DNA from: Chitinophagales bacterium
GTDB taxonomy: Bacteria; Bacteroidota; Bacteroidia; Chitinophagales; UBA8649
Length of the DNA: 64,000 nucleotides
Assembly (NCBI GenBank): GCA_020635975.1
Contig: JACJYT010000008.1
Span: 1 to 64,000, forward strand
Reading direction: 5' to 3'
Translations under genes and position numbers: made by a program
Notes under the pieces: model-generated
What the model was told of the DNA's origin: nothing
The model's input: only the letters and a program-made list of their open reading frames with translations
Databases searched by the model: none
Shown here: positions 1-7,590 of the stretch, piece after piece
Layout: the number at the start of each line of letters is the position of its first letter
Numbering within the stretch: position 1 is the first letter of the stretch

Positions 1-999
1 CCCAGGAATTTCATTATTCCAACTCATAGTAATATTGTTGCTGTTCGGATCAGTCCCATTAATGGTAAAGCAAAGATTGCCATTGGCACAAATCGAAGTA
101 GTAAAATTTTGAGGAGTTGTATTTGGAGCACCATTTACTCCAGAAGCTTGAGGAGGAACATTTGAGCAAGCAATTACTGTAAATTGCATATCTCTATTCA
201 CCTGACCAATTAAAACCCCATTTCGGTATTCTTTCACATTAACACACAACACTCCTACTTGTTGGGTAGTAGGGGTAAAACTAATAGCTCCTGTATTTGG
301 GTTAATGCTAACGCCACTTGCAGTGGTTAGAGGAGAGGTGCCGTTGAAACCACCGGAATAAGCCACATTTTGTGATGGCCCTTGTAAGCAAGTCCCTAAA
401 GAAAAGTAAAGAGAATCGCCATCTGCATCACTAACACCATGATTATAAACCACAGGCTGATTAACACATACAATAGAACCCGGAGCATTATTAAAAACAG
501 GGGAGGAATTACATACTGGAGTTGCTGTGTTATCTAGAACAGCACCAACAAACATATCTTGACTTGAGGGACCACTGAGTGTGTTAATAGCTCCATTTCT
601 ACAACATTGGCTCCAGCCTAAAATCCAATCGTTACCACAACCTGGAGGTAAATTCAAAATGCCTTGATACACCCATTCTTGAATTCCGTAGTTTCCACTA
701 CCGCCACAAGCTGATGGAACACTTGGACAGTTTGGAGTGATATCCGTTGGCGATCCCACAGTGGATAAAGAAATAGAACCTGAGATCCCATTACATGAAG
801 CGGAGCTATAGGTTAGAGTTTGAGAACTAGAGGGAGTAACACCATTACAATCACGATACAATTGTAAGGTAACCCGATACTGACCAGGACCTAAACATTC
901 ATAAGTTACATTCGCACCAAGTAAATGAGAAGCATAAACTTCTGTGTAAAAGAAACCGAAAATGATGGTAAAAATAAATAAGGATACAATTCTTTTCAT
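1..999 (-). CDS. Secreted gliding-motility/adhesin-type surface protein, C-terminal part missing (runs off window)
   Basis: The frame stays open for 333 codons from an ATG at 999 to the window edge, so only the N-terminal part is present. It begins with a lysine/arginine n-region and a hydrophobic stretch ending near YASHLLGANV, a typical signal peptide. The mature start (SHLLGANVTYECLG, then RVTLQLYRDCNG) is a common opening of very long Bacteroidota surface proteins that end in gliding-motility or T9SS C-terminal domains. Many cysteines and Ig/PKD-like strand patterns follow (DADGDSLYF near residue 210). It is probably exported across both membranes by the type IX system. The C-terminal sorting domain cannot be checked because it lies outside the window. 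Confidence 0.75.
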   Translation of the reverse strand, partial: MKRIVSLFIFTIIFGFFYTEVYASHLLGANVTYECLGPGQYRVTLQLYRDCNGVTPSSSQTLTYSSASCNGISGSISLSTVGSPTDITPNCPSVPSACGGSGNYGIQEWVYQGILNLPPGCGNDWILGWSQCCRNGAINTLSGPSSQDMFVGAVLDNTATPVCNSSPVFNNAPGSIVCVNQPVVYNHGVSDADGDSLYFSLGTCLQGPSQNVAYSGGFNGTSPLTTASGVSINPNTGAISFTPTTQQVGVLCVNVKEYRNGVLIGQVNRDMQFTVIACSNVPPQASGVNGAPNTTPQNFTTSICANGNLCFTINGTDPNSNNITMSWNNEIPG

Positions 1000-1085
1000 A
1001 AGCAGAATTTGGCACAGGCAAAATAAAGCTTTGAATATAAGAAATTTGTACTACTTCTTATCTTTTTTCTTTTACTTTTTTGTAC

Positions 1086-1610
1086 TTAAAAACCAAATTC
1101 GGACAAAACTTTTGGTAACCAAGCGTCAATTCTTTCTTCTGTAAGTTCATCTTGATTATCCACGTCAATGCACAAACCACAGAATTGACCATCTTTTTCC
1201 GCTTTCGAGTAGTCGTGTTCATAACCTTCTGTAGATGTGTAAGCTACAACTTTAGCACCTCTTTCTAAAACCATATCCGCGAATACTCCTAAAGAGTCAC
1301 AAAAATAAGAAGCATAACCATATTGATCACCTAAACCAAAGAAAGCGACTTTTTTATTGCTGAAATCTATTTTTTTTAATTCAGGAATAAACTCTTCCCA
1401 GTCACCTTGAAGTTCTCCATCGTACCAAGTTGGTTGTCCCATAATGATCAAATCATACTTGCTCATGTCTTCGGCTTTTTTCTGATAAATTTCATGAAGC
1501 TCCACGCAAGCATATGCCAATTTTGAATTTATTTTTTCCACTATGTTTTTAGCAACCATCTCCGTATTGCCTGTATCTGTTCCGTAAAACAGGCCTATTT
1601 TTTTGTCCAT
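1086..1610 (-). CDS. fldA: Flavodoxin (long-chain)
   Basis: This 174-residue protein has the flavodoxin fold signature. The FMN phosphate-binding loop GTDTGNTE is at residues 10-17. The 50s loop with the FMN-stacking Trp (PTWYDGELQGDW) is at 60-71, and the 90s loop GLGDQYGY at 92-99. Its length and the inserted loop place it with long-chain flavodoxins, which carry single electrons at low potential in place of ferredoxin. Its start codon lies 16 bases inside the 3' end of the upstream S41 protease gene, so it is probably the last gene of a dapD-protease-fldA transcript. Flavodoxins are often induced by iron limitation, but I see no Fur-like site. Confidence 0.93.
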   Translation of the reverse strand: MDKKIGLFYGTDTGNTEMVAKNIVEKINSKLAYACVELHEIYQKKAEDMSKYDLIIMGQPTWYDGELQGDWEEFIPELKKIDFSNKKVAFFGLGDQYGYASYFCDSLGVFADMVLERGAKVVAYTSTEGYEHDYSKAEKDGQFCGLCIDVDNQDELTEERIDAWLPKVLSEFGF

Positions 1611-3187
1611 GAATTAATATTGTATTTTTGAAATAAGTTATTCTGAATTGACTCTATAGCCTTCAAGTAAGAATCGTTTAGTTCTTTATTATAAATATAA
1701 TAATAGGCTTCATTGTTGTATAAGTTCCTAGCAATTAATGCTTTTAGTTGGATGCCAATAAAACGCTTCGATTTAAGCACATCTTCTGCTTTATATTCCA
1801 CATTTTCCGTTTTACAAAAAGCTAAAAACTCCTCCATAAATTCATCATCCGCAGCAAAATTTTCGTCGAATTTCATTAAGTTCGGATAAAATTCTAACAA
1901 ACTCTTTCTATTGTGGCTTGCATAGCTAAGACTATACTTATTTATTAGTCCGCTTCTTAAAACGTTCGAGTAGAAATCGGAGCTAAAGCTGGTATCTAAA
2001 GCTACATAAATATCTGGAGTAATCCCTCCTCCACCATAAACAGTCCTTCCATTTGGGGTCGTAAATTTTAAAGAATCAGGAAAGTGTTGGATGGCACTAT
2101 CTGTAAGTTCGCCTGACTCAAATCGGTGCGCGATGTCTTGACGATAATCATCAATCCCATGGTCGTATGGTTTTTGAATAAATCTACCACTTGGTGTGTA
2201 GTAATTGGCTATTGTAAGTCGCACTTGAGCTCCATCAGGAAGGGGAAATGGACGCTGAACTAAACCTTTTCCAAAACTTCTTCTACCTATTACTAGTCCC
2301 CGGTCCCAATCTTGTATTGCGCCACTAAGAATTTCACTAGCTGAAGCAGAATATTGGTCTATTAGAACTACCACATTTCCTTTTTCGTAGTTTCCATAGG
2401 CCGTAGCTTTCATTTCGTTTCGTGGACTATTAATTCCTTCGGTATAAACAATAAGCTTACCATCATCCAAGAGCTCATCTGCCATTTGGAAAGCAGCATT
2501 CAGGTAGCCACCAGAATTTCCTTGAAGATCAATAATTAAATCTGTCATGCCCTTACTTTTTAAATCTAAGAGGGCATCTTTAAATTCTTCTGGGGTTTTT
2601 GCTGCAAATCGATTTACTTTAATATAGCCGATCTTATCCGTAGCCATATAGGCCGCGTCAACAGAGAAAATAGGAATTTTATCTCTCACTATTCTAAAAT
2701 CTAGTAAAGATTTACTTCCCCCTCTTTTAATTTTCACTTTTACTTCGGTTCCTTTATCTCCACGGAGTTTTTCTACCACTCCTTTGTTCGAAATACCATT
2801 TCCAGCAACTAGAATATCGTTTATAAATACTATTTTGTCTCCTGCTTGAATTCCTACTTTTTCGCTAGGACCTCCAGCAATAGTTGCAACTACAATAATG
2901 GTGTCTTCCAAAATATTGAATTGTATTCCAACACCTTCAAAATTACCAACTAAAGGTTCGTTCATTTCTTCCACTTCTTCCTTAGAAATATAGACAGAAT
3001 GAGGGTCTAATTCCTTCAGCATATTGATAATTGCGTTGTCCACAATCTCATTTTTATTCACGTCATCTACATAGAATTGATCGATATAGTTAATGACGGT
3101 TTCAATCTTTTGGATGGCTAAATCATTTTCTTGAGCGAAAAGAGACCCATAGAGCATAGAAGTAATAATAAGTAATTTCCTCATCAT
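1595..3187 (-). CDS. S41 family C-terminal processing protease (CtpA/Prc-like)
   Basis: This is a 530-residue periplasmic serine protease. A signal peptide ends near residue 19 (LFAQ). A PDZ domain covers about 80-165 (VGIQF, GGPSEKVGIQAGD). The S41 catalytic core follows: the SASASE block at 280-285 places the nucleophile at Ser282, and GRRSFGKG places the general base at Lys307, the same 25-residue spacing as E. coli Prc. The last 130 residues are the usual Bacteroidota C-terminal extension. Such enzymes trim or degrade periplasmic and lipoprotein substrates from the C-terminus. Two adjacent ATGs (3187 and 3184) are possible starts. A promoter box ending only a few bases upstream favours the second. 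Confidence 0.92.
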   Translation of the reverse strand: MMRKLLIITSMLYGSLFAQENDLAIQKIETVINYIDQFYVDDVNKNEIVDNAIINMLKELDPHSVYISKEEVEEMNEPLVGNFEGVGIQFNILEDTIIVVATIAGGPSEKVGIQAGDKIVFINDILVAGNGISNKGVVEKLRGDKGTEVKVKIKRGGSKSLLDFRIVRDKIPIFSVDAAYMATDKIGYIKVNRFAAKTPEEFKDALLDLKSKGMTDLIIDLQGNSGGYLNAAFQMADELLDDGKLIVYTEGINSPRNEMKATAYGNYEKGNVVVLIDQYSASASEILSGAIQDWDRGLVIGRRSFGKGLVQRPFPLPDGAQVRLTIANYYTPSGRFIQKPYDHGIDDYRQDIAHRFESGELTDSAIQHFPDSLKFTTPNGRTVYGGGGITPDIYVALDTSFSSDFYSNVLRSGLINKYSLSYASHNRKSLLEFYPNLMKFDENFAADDEFMEEFLAFCKTENVEYKAEDVLKSKRFIGIQLKALIARNLYNNEAYYYIYNKELNDSYLKAIESIQNNLFQKYNINSWTKK

Positions 3188-3188
3188 A

Positions 3189-3196
3189 CAAATTTA
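3189..3196 (-). promoter_or_regulatory. TAnnTTTG promoter -7 box before the S41 protease
   Basis: Read on the minus strand the sequence is TAAATTTG, an exact match to the Bacteroidota -7 consensus. Its last base is 1-5 nt from the two candidate ATG codons. The transcript would therefore be leaderless or nearly so, starting at the second ATG. No clear -33 TTG partner is visible. Confidence 0.5.
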
Positions 3197-3199
3197 GGT

Positions 3200-4015
3200 T
3201 TAAATAGCGACATTATGCTCACGAAGAGCATCATTCAAAGAAGTTTTTTTGTCGGTCGATGCTTTTCTTTTGCCAATAATCAAGGCACAAGGAACTTGGT
3301 AATCTCCCGCCGGGAAGTGTTTGGTGTAGCTACCAGGAATGACTACCGATCTTTCTGGTATCCTTTTGTTATACTCTATAGGTTCAGAAGAACTTACATC
3401 GAAAATTTTAGTGGAAGCAGTAAGAACTACATTCGCCCCTAATACCGCTTCCTTCTCCACATGAACACCTTCAACTACAATGCATCTAGACCCAATAAAG
3501 CAGTCGTCTTCTATTATTACTGGACTTGCTTGAAGAGGTTCTAAAACCCCTCCGATGCCAACACCACCGCTCAAGTGAACGTTTTTTCCAATTTGTGCAC
3601 AAGAGCCCACCGTAGCCCATGTATCTACCATAGTGCCACTGCCAACATAAGCTCCGATATTAACGTAACTTGGCATCATTATTACACCCGATTCTAGATG
3701 CGAACCGTATCTTGCTATAGCGTGTGGAACAACTCGAACACCCTGGGCTGCATAATTTTTTTTCAAAGGAATTTTATCATGGAACTCAAAAGGTCCTACT
3801 TCAATAGTTTTCATAGCACACATTGGGAAATATAAAACAACCGCTTTTTTTATCCATTCATGTGTTGTCCAAGCTTCTTTCTCTTTCGATGCAACACGAA
3901 GTTTACCTTGATCTAAAAGCAAGATTACTTCTTCTACAGCTTGTTGGTATTTTTCTACTTGAATTAAGGATCTATCTTCCCAAACTTCATTGATAAGATG
4001 TTCTAAATTTTTCAT
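3200..4015 (-). CDS. dapD: 2,3,4,5-tetrahydropyridine-2,6-dicarboxylate N-succinyltransferase
   Basis: DapD transfers a succinyl group from succinyl-CoA to tetrahydrodipicolinate in the lysine/meso-diaminopimelate pathway, in the cytoplasm. The 271 residues match the family length. The central part is a left-handed beta-helix of hexapeptide repeats, including GSGTMVDTWATVGSCAQIGKNV and the GGVGIGGVLEP segment that lines the active site. The ATG at 4015 (MKNLEHLINEVW) is chosen because homologues start there; an ATG at 4054 would add 13 residues of unlikely sequence. The gene is followed after 12 bases by the S41 protease, probably in one operon. Confidence 0.93.
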   Translation of the reverse strand: MKNLEHLINEVWEDRSLIQVEKYQQAVEEVILLLDQGKLRVASKEKEAWTTHEWIKKAVVLYFPMCAMKTIEVGPFEFHDKIPLKKNYAAQGVRVVPHAIARYGSHLESGVIMMPSYVNIGAYVGSGTMVDTWATVGSCAQIGKNVHLSGGVGIGGVLEPLQASPVIIEDDCFIGSRCIVVEGVHVEKEAVLGANVVLTASTKIFDVSSSEPIEYNKRIPERSVVIPGSYTKHFPAGDYQVPCALIIGKRKASTDKKTSLNDALREHNVAI

Positions 4016-4117
4016 ATTTATAGGGATATTACTTTTTGACTTACAAATTAACATAAATCATTCCAATTCGTGGGAAACTATTTAGTCTAAATAATTTTTT
4101 AATTCTAATTATTGCGT

Positions 4118-4125
4118 TAATTTTG
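4118..4125 (+). promoter_or_regulatory. TAnnTTTG promoter -7 box
   Basis: TAATTTTG matches the Bacteroidota -7 consensus and sits 21 bases before the ATG at 4147. It overlaps an in-frame TTG codon at 4123, so that codon is promoter sequence rather than a start. This decides the start of the following gene. Confidence 0.6.
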
Positions 4126-4146
4126 CGCAAAACTAAAAACACGGTA

Positions 4147-5220
4147 ATGAAAAAAGTCTTACTTAGCATTTTATCATTAGGTATTGTTTTGGCTCAAGCC
4201 CAAATTTTTATCAATACAAATCCAAATGCAAATAGTTCTCAGAAAACGGTTCAAGAAACAAAAACAGAAGTTAATACTACAGTAGAAGAAGTTGTTGAGC
4301 CTGTTAAAACAGAAGTTAATACGACTAAAACTACAGTAACGACTCCAGTAGTCACAAGTCCGGTTGTTACCACACCAGTTGTTACGACGCCAACGCTTAC
4401 AACTCCAACAGTTACTACAACTACCGTTACTACTCCTACCACTACTACAAATTATTCTGCTCCAAAAGTAGCCTCTAATGTTTCTGAGGATGTTCCTCCG
4501 AATGCCGTACCTGGTAAATGCTATGCTCGTTGTTTTGTGGAAGATAAATATGGTTATGTAAATGAGACGGTAGTAGATCAACCTCAAACTACAAAGCAAA
4601 TGAAACTTCCTGCTTTAGTTAAAACCGTTTTTGATACGGTGGTTATTACTCCTCAACAAACTAAAACGATTAACATTCCTGCTCAATATGAGACGATTAC
4701 AGAGCAAGTTATGATAACTCCTGCTACTACTAAATGGGTGAAAGGCAAAGCAGATGCTGGATGTTTATCTGCCAATCCAGCAGATTGTCAAGTAATGTGT
4801 TTGGTTGAAATACCTGCAGTTTACAAAACAGTTTCTAAAGAAGTACTTAAAAATCAAGCATATTCTCGTGAAGAAACCATACCAATGCAATACAAAGTGG
4901 TTGCTAAGGAAATTGTAATTGAAAAAGAACGCTTAGTAGAAGTGGTTACCCCAGCTACGTATAAAACAGTACAAAAAAGAGTAGTTGTTGAAAAAGGTGG
5001 TTACCAAGTATGGAGAGAGATTTTATGCAGTGATGACCTAACACAAGAAAGAATACTTGATATTCAAAAAGCTTTATTAAATGCAGGATATAATCCAGGT
5101 CCAATTGACAATGTTTTTGGTGCTATGACCAAGTCAGCGCTTATTCAATATCAAAAAGATAAAGGCTTGCCAGTAGGTAATTTGAATCTTGAAACCTTGA
5201 AGGCTTTAGGAGTTAATTAA
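4147..5220 (+). CDS. Secreted peptidoglycan-binding protein with Thr/Val-rich linker and internal repeats
   Basis: 357 residues. A signal peptide is at 1-18 (ending LAQAQ). A low-complexity Thr/Val/Pro linker built on TTPVVT-like units follows, to about residue 105. The middle region repeats the pattern P-A-x-Y-x-T-V/I-x-x-x-V several times (PAQYETITEQV, PAVYKTVSKEV, PATYKTVQKRV). The last 57 residues form a PG_binding_1 domain (ILDIQKALLNAGYNPGPID, then MTKSALIQYQKDKGL). It probably sits in the periplasm or at the outer membrane and touches peptidoglycan. The repeats recall periplasmic proteins found beside OmpA-type proteins, but I do not know a named function. It has its own promoter and a strong downstream terminator, so it appears monocistronic. 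Confidence 0.8.
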   Translation: MKKVLLSILSLGIVLAQAQIFINTNPNANSSQKTVQETKTEVNTTVEEVVEPVKTEVNTTKTTVTTPVVTSPVVTTPVVTTPTLTTPTVTTTTVTTPTTTTNYSAPKVASNVSEDVPPNAVPGKCYARCFVEDKYGYVNETVVDQPQTTKQMKLPALVKTVFDTVVITPQQTKTINIPAQYETITEQVMITPATTKWVKGKADAGCLSANPADCQVMCLVEIPAVYKTVSKEVLKNQAYSREETIPMQYKVVAKEIVIEKERLVEVVTPATYKTVQKRVVVEKGGYQVWREILCSDDLTQERILDIQKALLNAGYNPGPIDNVFGAMTKSALIQYQKDKGLPVGNLNLETLKALGVN

Positions 5221-5245
5221 TATTGAACTTTCTAGAAATAAAGAG

Positions 5246-5278
5246 AATAGTCGAGCAAACTTGCTCGACTATTTTTTT
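5246..5278 (+). terminator. Rho-independent terminator
   Basis: Two perfect 13-base inverted arms (5246-5258 and 5261-5273, core TCGAGCAA/TTGCTCGA) are followed directly by a T run to 5278. It ends the transcript of the peptidoglycan-binding protein gene. Confidence 0.85.
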
Positions 5279-5292
5279 GGTATTAATCTTGG

Positions 5293-5300
5293 TATATTTG
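5293..5300 (+). promoter_or_regulatory. TAnnTTTG promoter -7 box before thioredoxin gene
   Basis: TATATTTG matches the consensus and lies 18 bases before the ATG at 5319, just after a terminator. It probably drives the thioredoxin-oxidoreductase pair. Confidence 0.55.
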
Positions 5301-5318
5301 TAATATCATTGCTTAATA

Positions 5319-5729
5319 ATGTTGAAGAAAATACTTTTACTCCATTTAATCATCTTACTTTTTACTTTTAAAGTAAATGCTCAAGAATCTTTTTTTTCGG
5401 AATATACTTATGAAGAGGTCTTAGTTCAAGCCAAAGCATTAAAAAAGCCTTTTTTTATTGATTTTACGGCTTCTTGGTGCTTGCCATGTAAATTAATGGA
5501 AGAAACGGTTTTTCAAGATTATGAGGTGAAGAAGTATACGCAAAACTACTTTATCGCCTTACAGTTGAATGTAGATGATTTTGATGCTATGATTTTGAGG
5601 AGTAAATACGACATAAGCAGCCTGCCTTGTATCTTGTTTTTTGATGAAAACGGATTGCTCTTAGGTAAAGAAATAGGTTTGCAAACGGGAACTAATTTTT
5701 TAAAAATTTTGCAAAAATATTCGAACTAA
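5319..5729 (+). CDS. Periplasmic thioredoxin-family protein
   Basis: 136 residues with an N-terminal signal peptide (ending VNAQ near residue 22). The redox motif W53-C54-L-P-C57 is followed by the cis-proline at SSLP103. The active site resembles the C-terminal thioredoxin domain of DsbD-like proteins and Thioredoxin_7 proteins, which reduce disulfides in the periplasm. It is followed after only 5 bases by a geranylgeranyl-reductase-like gene, so the two are co-transcribed. No biochemical link between them is evident. Confidence 0.85.
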   Translation: MLKKILLLHLIILLFTFKVNAQESFFSEYTYEEVLVQAKALKKPFFIDFTASWCLPCKLMEETVFQDYEVKKYTQNYFIALQLNVDDFDAMILRSKYDISSLPCILFFDENGLLLGKEIGLQTGTNFLKILQKYSN

Positions 5730-5734
5730 GTTCT

Positions 5735-6973
5735 ATGCAGGGGCAAGCAAAAATTCACATTATTGGAGCTGGACCAGCAGGAGCTAGCGCCGCCTTGTTT
5801 CTAGCTAAGCACGGTATTGCTAGCGTAATAATTGATAAAGCTTCTTTTCCTAGAGATAAAGTTTGTGGGGATGCTTGCAGCGGAAAGGTAGCGTGGGTCT
5901 TAAAAAAGTTAGATATTCCAAATTGGCAAGAATTTATAAGTAAAAATGACTCCCTTGCTTCATGGGGCGTTAAATTTTATGGCACCAAGAATAATGAACT
6001 CCGAGTTCCATTTAAGTTGAATTACAAAGCCGAAGCTGAACTTGCACCAGGCTTTATAGCAAAGCGAATCGATTTTGATAATTATCTTATTTCCTTAGTT
6101 AAAAAGGAAAGCCTTATCGAATTAGTTGAAAATTGCTCCATTTCCTATTTTCGAAGGGAAGGAAAAACAGTTTTTTTCGGAAATGACAAACTCAATAAGC
6201 ATTTCCAAAGCGATATTATTTTAGCAGCTGATGGAGCATATTCTTATGCAGCAAAATGCCTAATGTCGAGCTCTCCTTTGGAGGAAAATAATGCTTTAGG
6301 ATTGAGAGCTTATTACAAAGGAGTGAAGGGTCTGGATAAGGATGGCTTTATAGAGTTACATTTTTTGGAAGAACTCCTGCCGGGTTATTTTTGGATTTTT
6401 CCGCTAGCGAATGGTGAAGCTAATGTTGGACTTGGAATGAAAAGCGATCTAGTTAAGAAGAAAAGAATAAATCTTAAAGAGCTTTTTGAGAAGGTGGTAA
6501 AAGAACATCCTACATTTAAAGATCGTTTTGAACATGCCGAGTTGATAGACCCAATGAAGTTGCATGGCTTACCCTTGGGGGGACATAAGAATATATCCGA
6601 CGATAATATCCTTCTCTTAGGTGATGCTGCGGCTCTAATTGATCCTTTTACCGGCGAAGGAATTGGAAATGCTATGATTTCGGGCATGTTGGCTGCAGAG
6701 CTTTTAATAGACTTAGTTCCGGATCGCAATTTTTCAAAAGAAGCTTTGGTGGCTTATGATAAGTTGGTTTACAGACGACTGGCAAACGAATTGAAACTCA
6801 GTAAGAAAATGCAGGATTTAACCAGCTATCCTTGGTTATTTAACTTTATAGTGAATAAAGCTAGAGGAAATAAAGAGCTTAGAGAAACTATTTCCTGCAT
6901 GTTTGAAAATGTAGATCTAAGAAAAAAGCTTAGCAATCCTTTGTTTTATTTGAGAGTTTTATTCGGCTCGTAA
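5735..6973 (+). CDS. FAD-dependent oxidoreductase, geranylgeranyl reductase family
   Basis: 412 residues. The dinucleotide-binding GAGPAG is at residues 11-16, followed by the family mark FPRDKVCGDACSGK. The second FAD motif GDAAALIDPFTGEGIGNAM starts near residue 296. This is the layout of the geranylgeranyl reductase family, whose members use NAD(P)H and FAD to reduce isoprenoid double bonds, but the family also includes other hydroxylase-like flavoproteins. The substrate here is not known. A GGPP-synthase-like fusion lies 2.6 kb downstream on the same strand, which makes an isoprenoid substrate plausible but unproven. Confidence 0.82.
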   Translation: MQGQAKIHIIGAGPAGASAALFLAKHGIASVIIDKASFPRDKVCGDACSGKVAWVLKKLDIPNWQEFISKNDSLASWGVKFYGTKNNELRVPFKLNYKAEAELAPGFIAKRIDFDNYLISLVKKESLIELVENCSISYFRREGKTVFFGNDKLNKHFQSDIILAADGAYSYAAKCLMSSSPLEENNALGLRAYYKGVKGLDKDGFIELHFLEELLPGYFWIFPLANGEANVGLGMKSDLVKKKRINLKELFEKVVKEHPTFKDRFEHAELIDPMKLHGLPLGGHKNISDDNILLLGDAAALIDPFTGEGIGNAMISGMLAAELLIDLVPDRNFSKEALVAYDKLVYRRLANELKLSKKMQDLTSYPWLFNFIVNKARGNKELRETISCMFENVDLRKKLSNPLFYLRVLFGS

Positions 6974-7001
6974 AAAAAACTTAATTTTTTTCTTAATTAT
7001 C

Positions 7002-7032
7002 TTGTATTTCAAGGATATAGAAATTATCTTTG
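7002..7032 (+). promoter_or_regulatory. Promoter of tRNA-Lys (TTG -33, TATCTTTG -7)
   Basis: A TTG at 7002-7004 is followed after 20 bases by TATCTTTG at 7025-7032, a full Bacteroidota promoter. It ends 18 bases before the tRNA. Confidence 0.75.
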
Positions 7033-7050
7033 CAGTCCTTTAAAAATTAA

Positions 7051-7123
7051 GATTCAGTAGCTCAGCTGGTAGAGCATTACACTTTTAATGTAGGGGTCCT
7101 GGGTTCGAGCCCCAGCTGAATCA
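7051..7123 (+). tRNA. tRNA-Lys(UUU)
   Basis: A 73-base cloverleaf. The acceptor stem pairs GATTCAG with CTGAATC. The D arm is GCTC-AGCTGGTAGA-GC. The anticodon stem TTACA/TGTAG encloses the loop CTTTTAA, giving anticodon TTT. The T arm is CTGGG-TTCGAGC-CCCAG. The discriminator base is A, and CCA is not encoded. Confidence 0.97.
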
Positions 7124-7127
7124 CTTT

Positions 7128-7152
7128 AATCCCGACTTCGGTCGGGATTTTT
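7128..7152 (+). terminator. Bidirectional terminator with TTCG tetraloop
   Basis: A 9-bp perfect stem (AATCCCGAC/GTCGGGATT) closes a TTCG loop at 7137-7140, followed by T residues. It ends the tRNA transcript and, read on the other strand, may also serve the convergent haem-binding gene that ends at 7156. Confidence 0.85.
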
Positions 7153-7155
7153 GTT

Positions 7156-7590
7156 TTATAGAGCTTTAAAAAATTCTACTAATTGCTCTTTTTGCTCTTC
7201 ACTTAATTTGGCTTCTTTATGAATTAGCGAATAAGAGAAAAGCGGCATTTCGTCTTCTTCTATCAATTCAATACACTCGTCTATTTTGTGGGCTCTTTTT
7301 TCTTCACTCAGATATTTCCAATCGGAGAAGTTGAGATGCTCCCTGCCTTCGTTAATATGACGTTTAAGATACCAGCTAACAGGAGCAATTTGACTATACC
7401 AAGGATACTTCGTTTCATAGGAATGACAATCGTAACAAGCGCTCTTAAGTAGGGTAGTTATCTCAGCATTGGTTTGATTATACACTAAGAAGTCGTAATC
7501 CTGAAAATTTTCGGGAACCGAGCGATCTATTTTAATAAATTGTATGGCAATAAGTAAGACAAGCAGCGAAATTATTATTTTAGTTTTCAT
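7156..7590 (-). CDS. Haem-binding domain protein (periplasmic, single CxxCH)
   Basis: 144 residues with an N-terminal membrane anchor or uncleaved signal (residues 5-20). One covalent haem motif C52-Y-D-C55-H56 is followed by SYETKYPWYSQIAP, the typical sequence of the Haem_bd family (PF14376) in Bacteroidota. It is probably a small membrane-anchored c-type cytochrome facing the periplasm. Its start overlaps the end of the upstream NhaC gene by 11 bases, so the two are translationally linked. Its redox partner is not apparent. Confidence 0.85.
   Translation of the reverse strand: MKTKIIISLLVLLIAIQFIKIDRSVPENFQDYDFLVYNQTNAEITTLLKSACYDCHSYETKYPWYSQIAPVSWYLKRHINEGREHLNFSDWKYLSEEKRAHKIDECIELIEEDEMPLFSYSLIHKEAKLSEEQKEQLVEFFKAL

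Noticed and set aside
4177..4599. Coding regions on the minus strand opposite the Thr/Val-rich gene
   Set aside because: They are by-products of the repetitive codons of the linker; low complexity and no recognisable domain.
6385..6729. Minus-strand open frame within the oxidoreductase gene
   Set aside because: It is opposite the conserved FAD motif GDAAALIDPF and has no support of its own.
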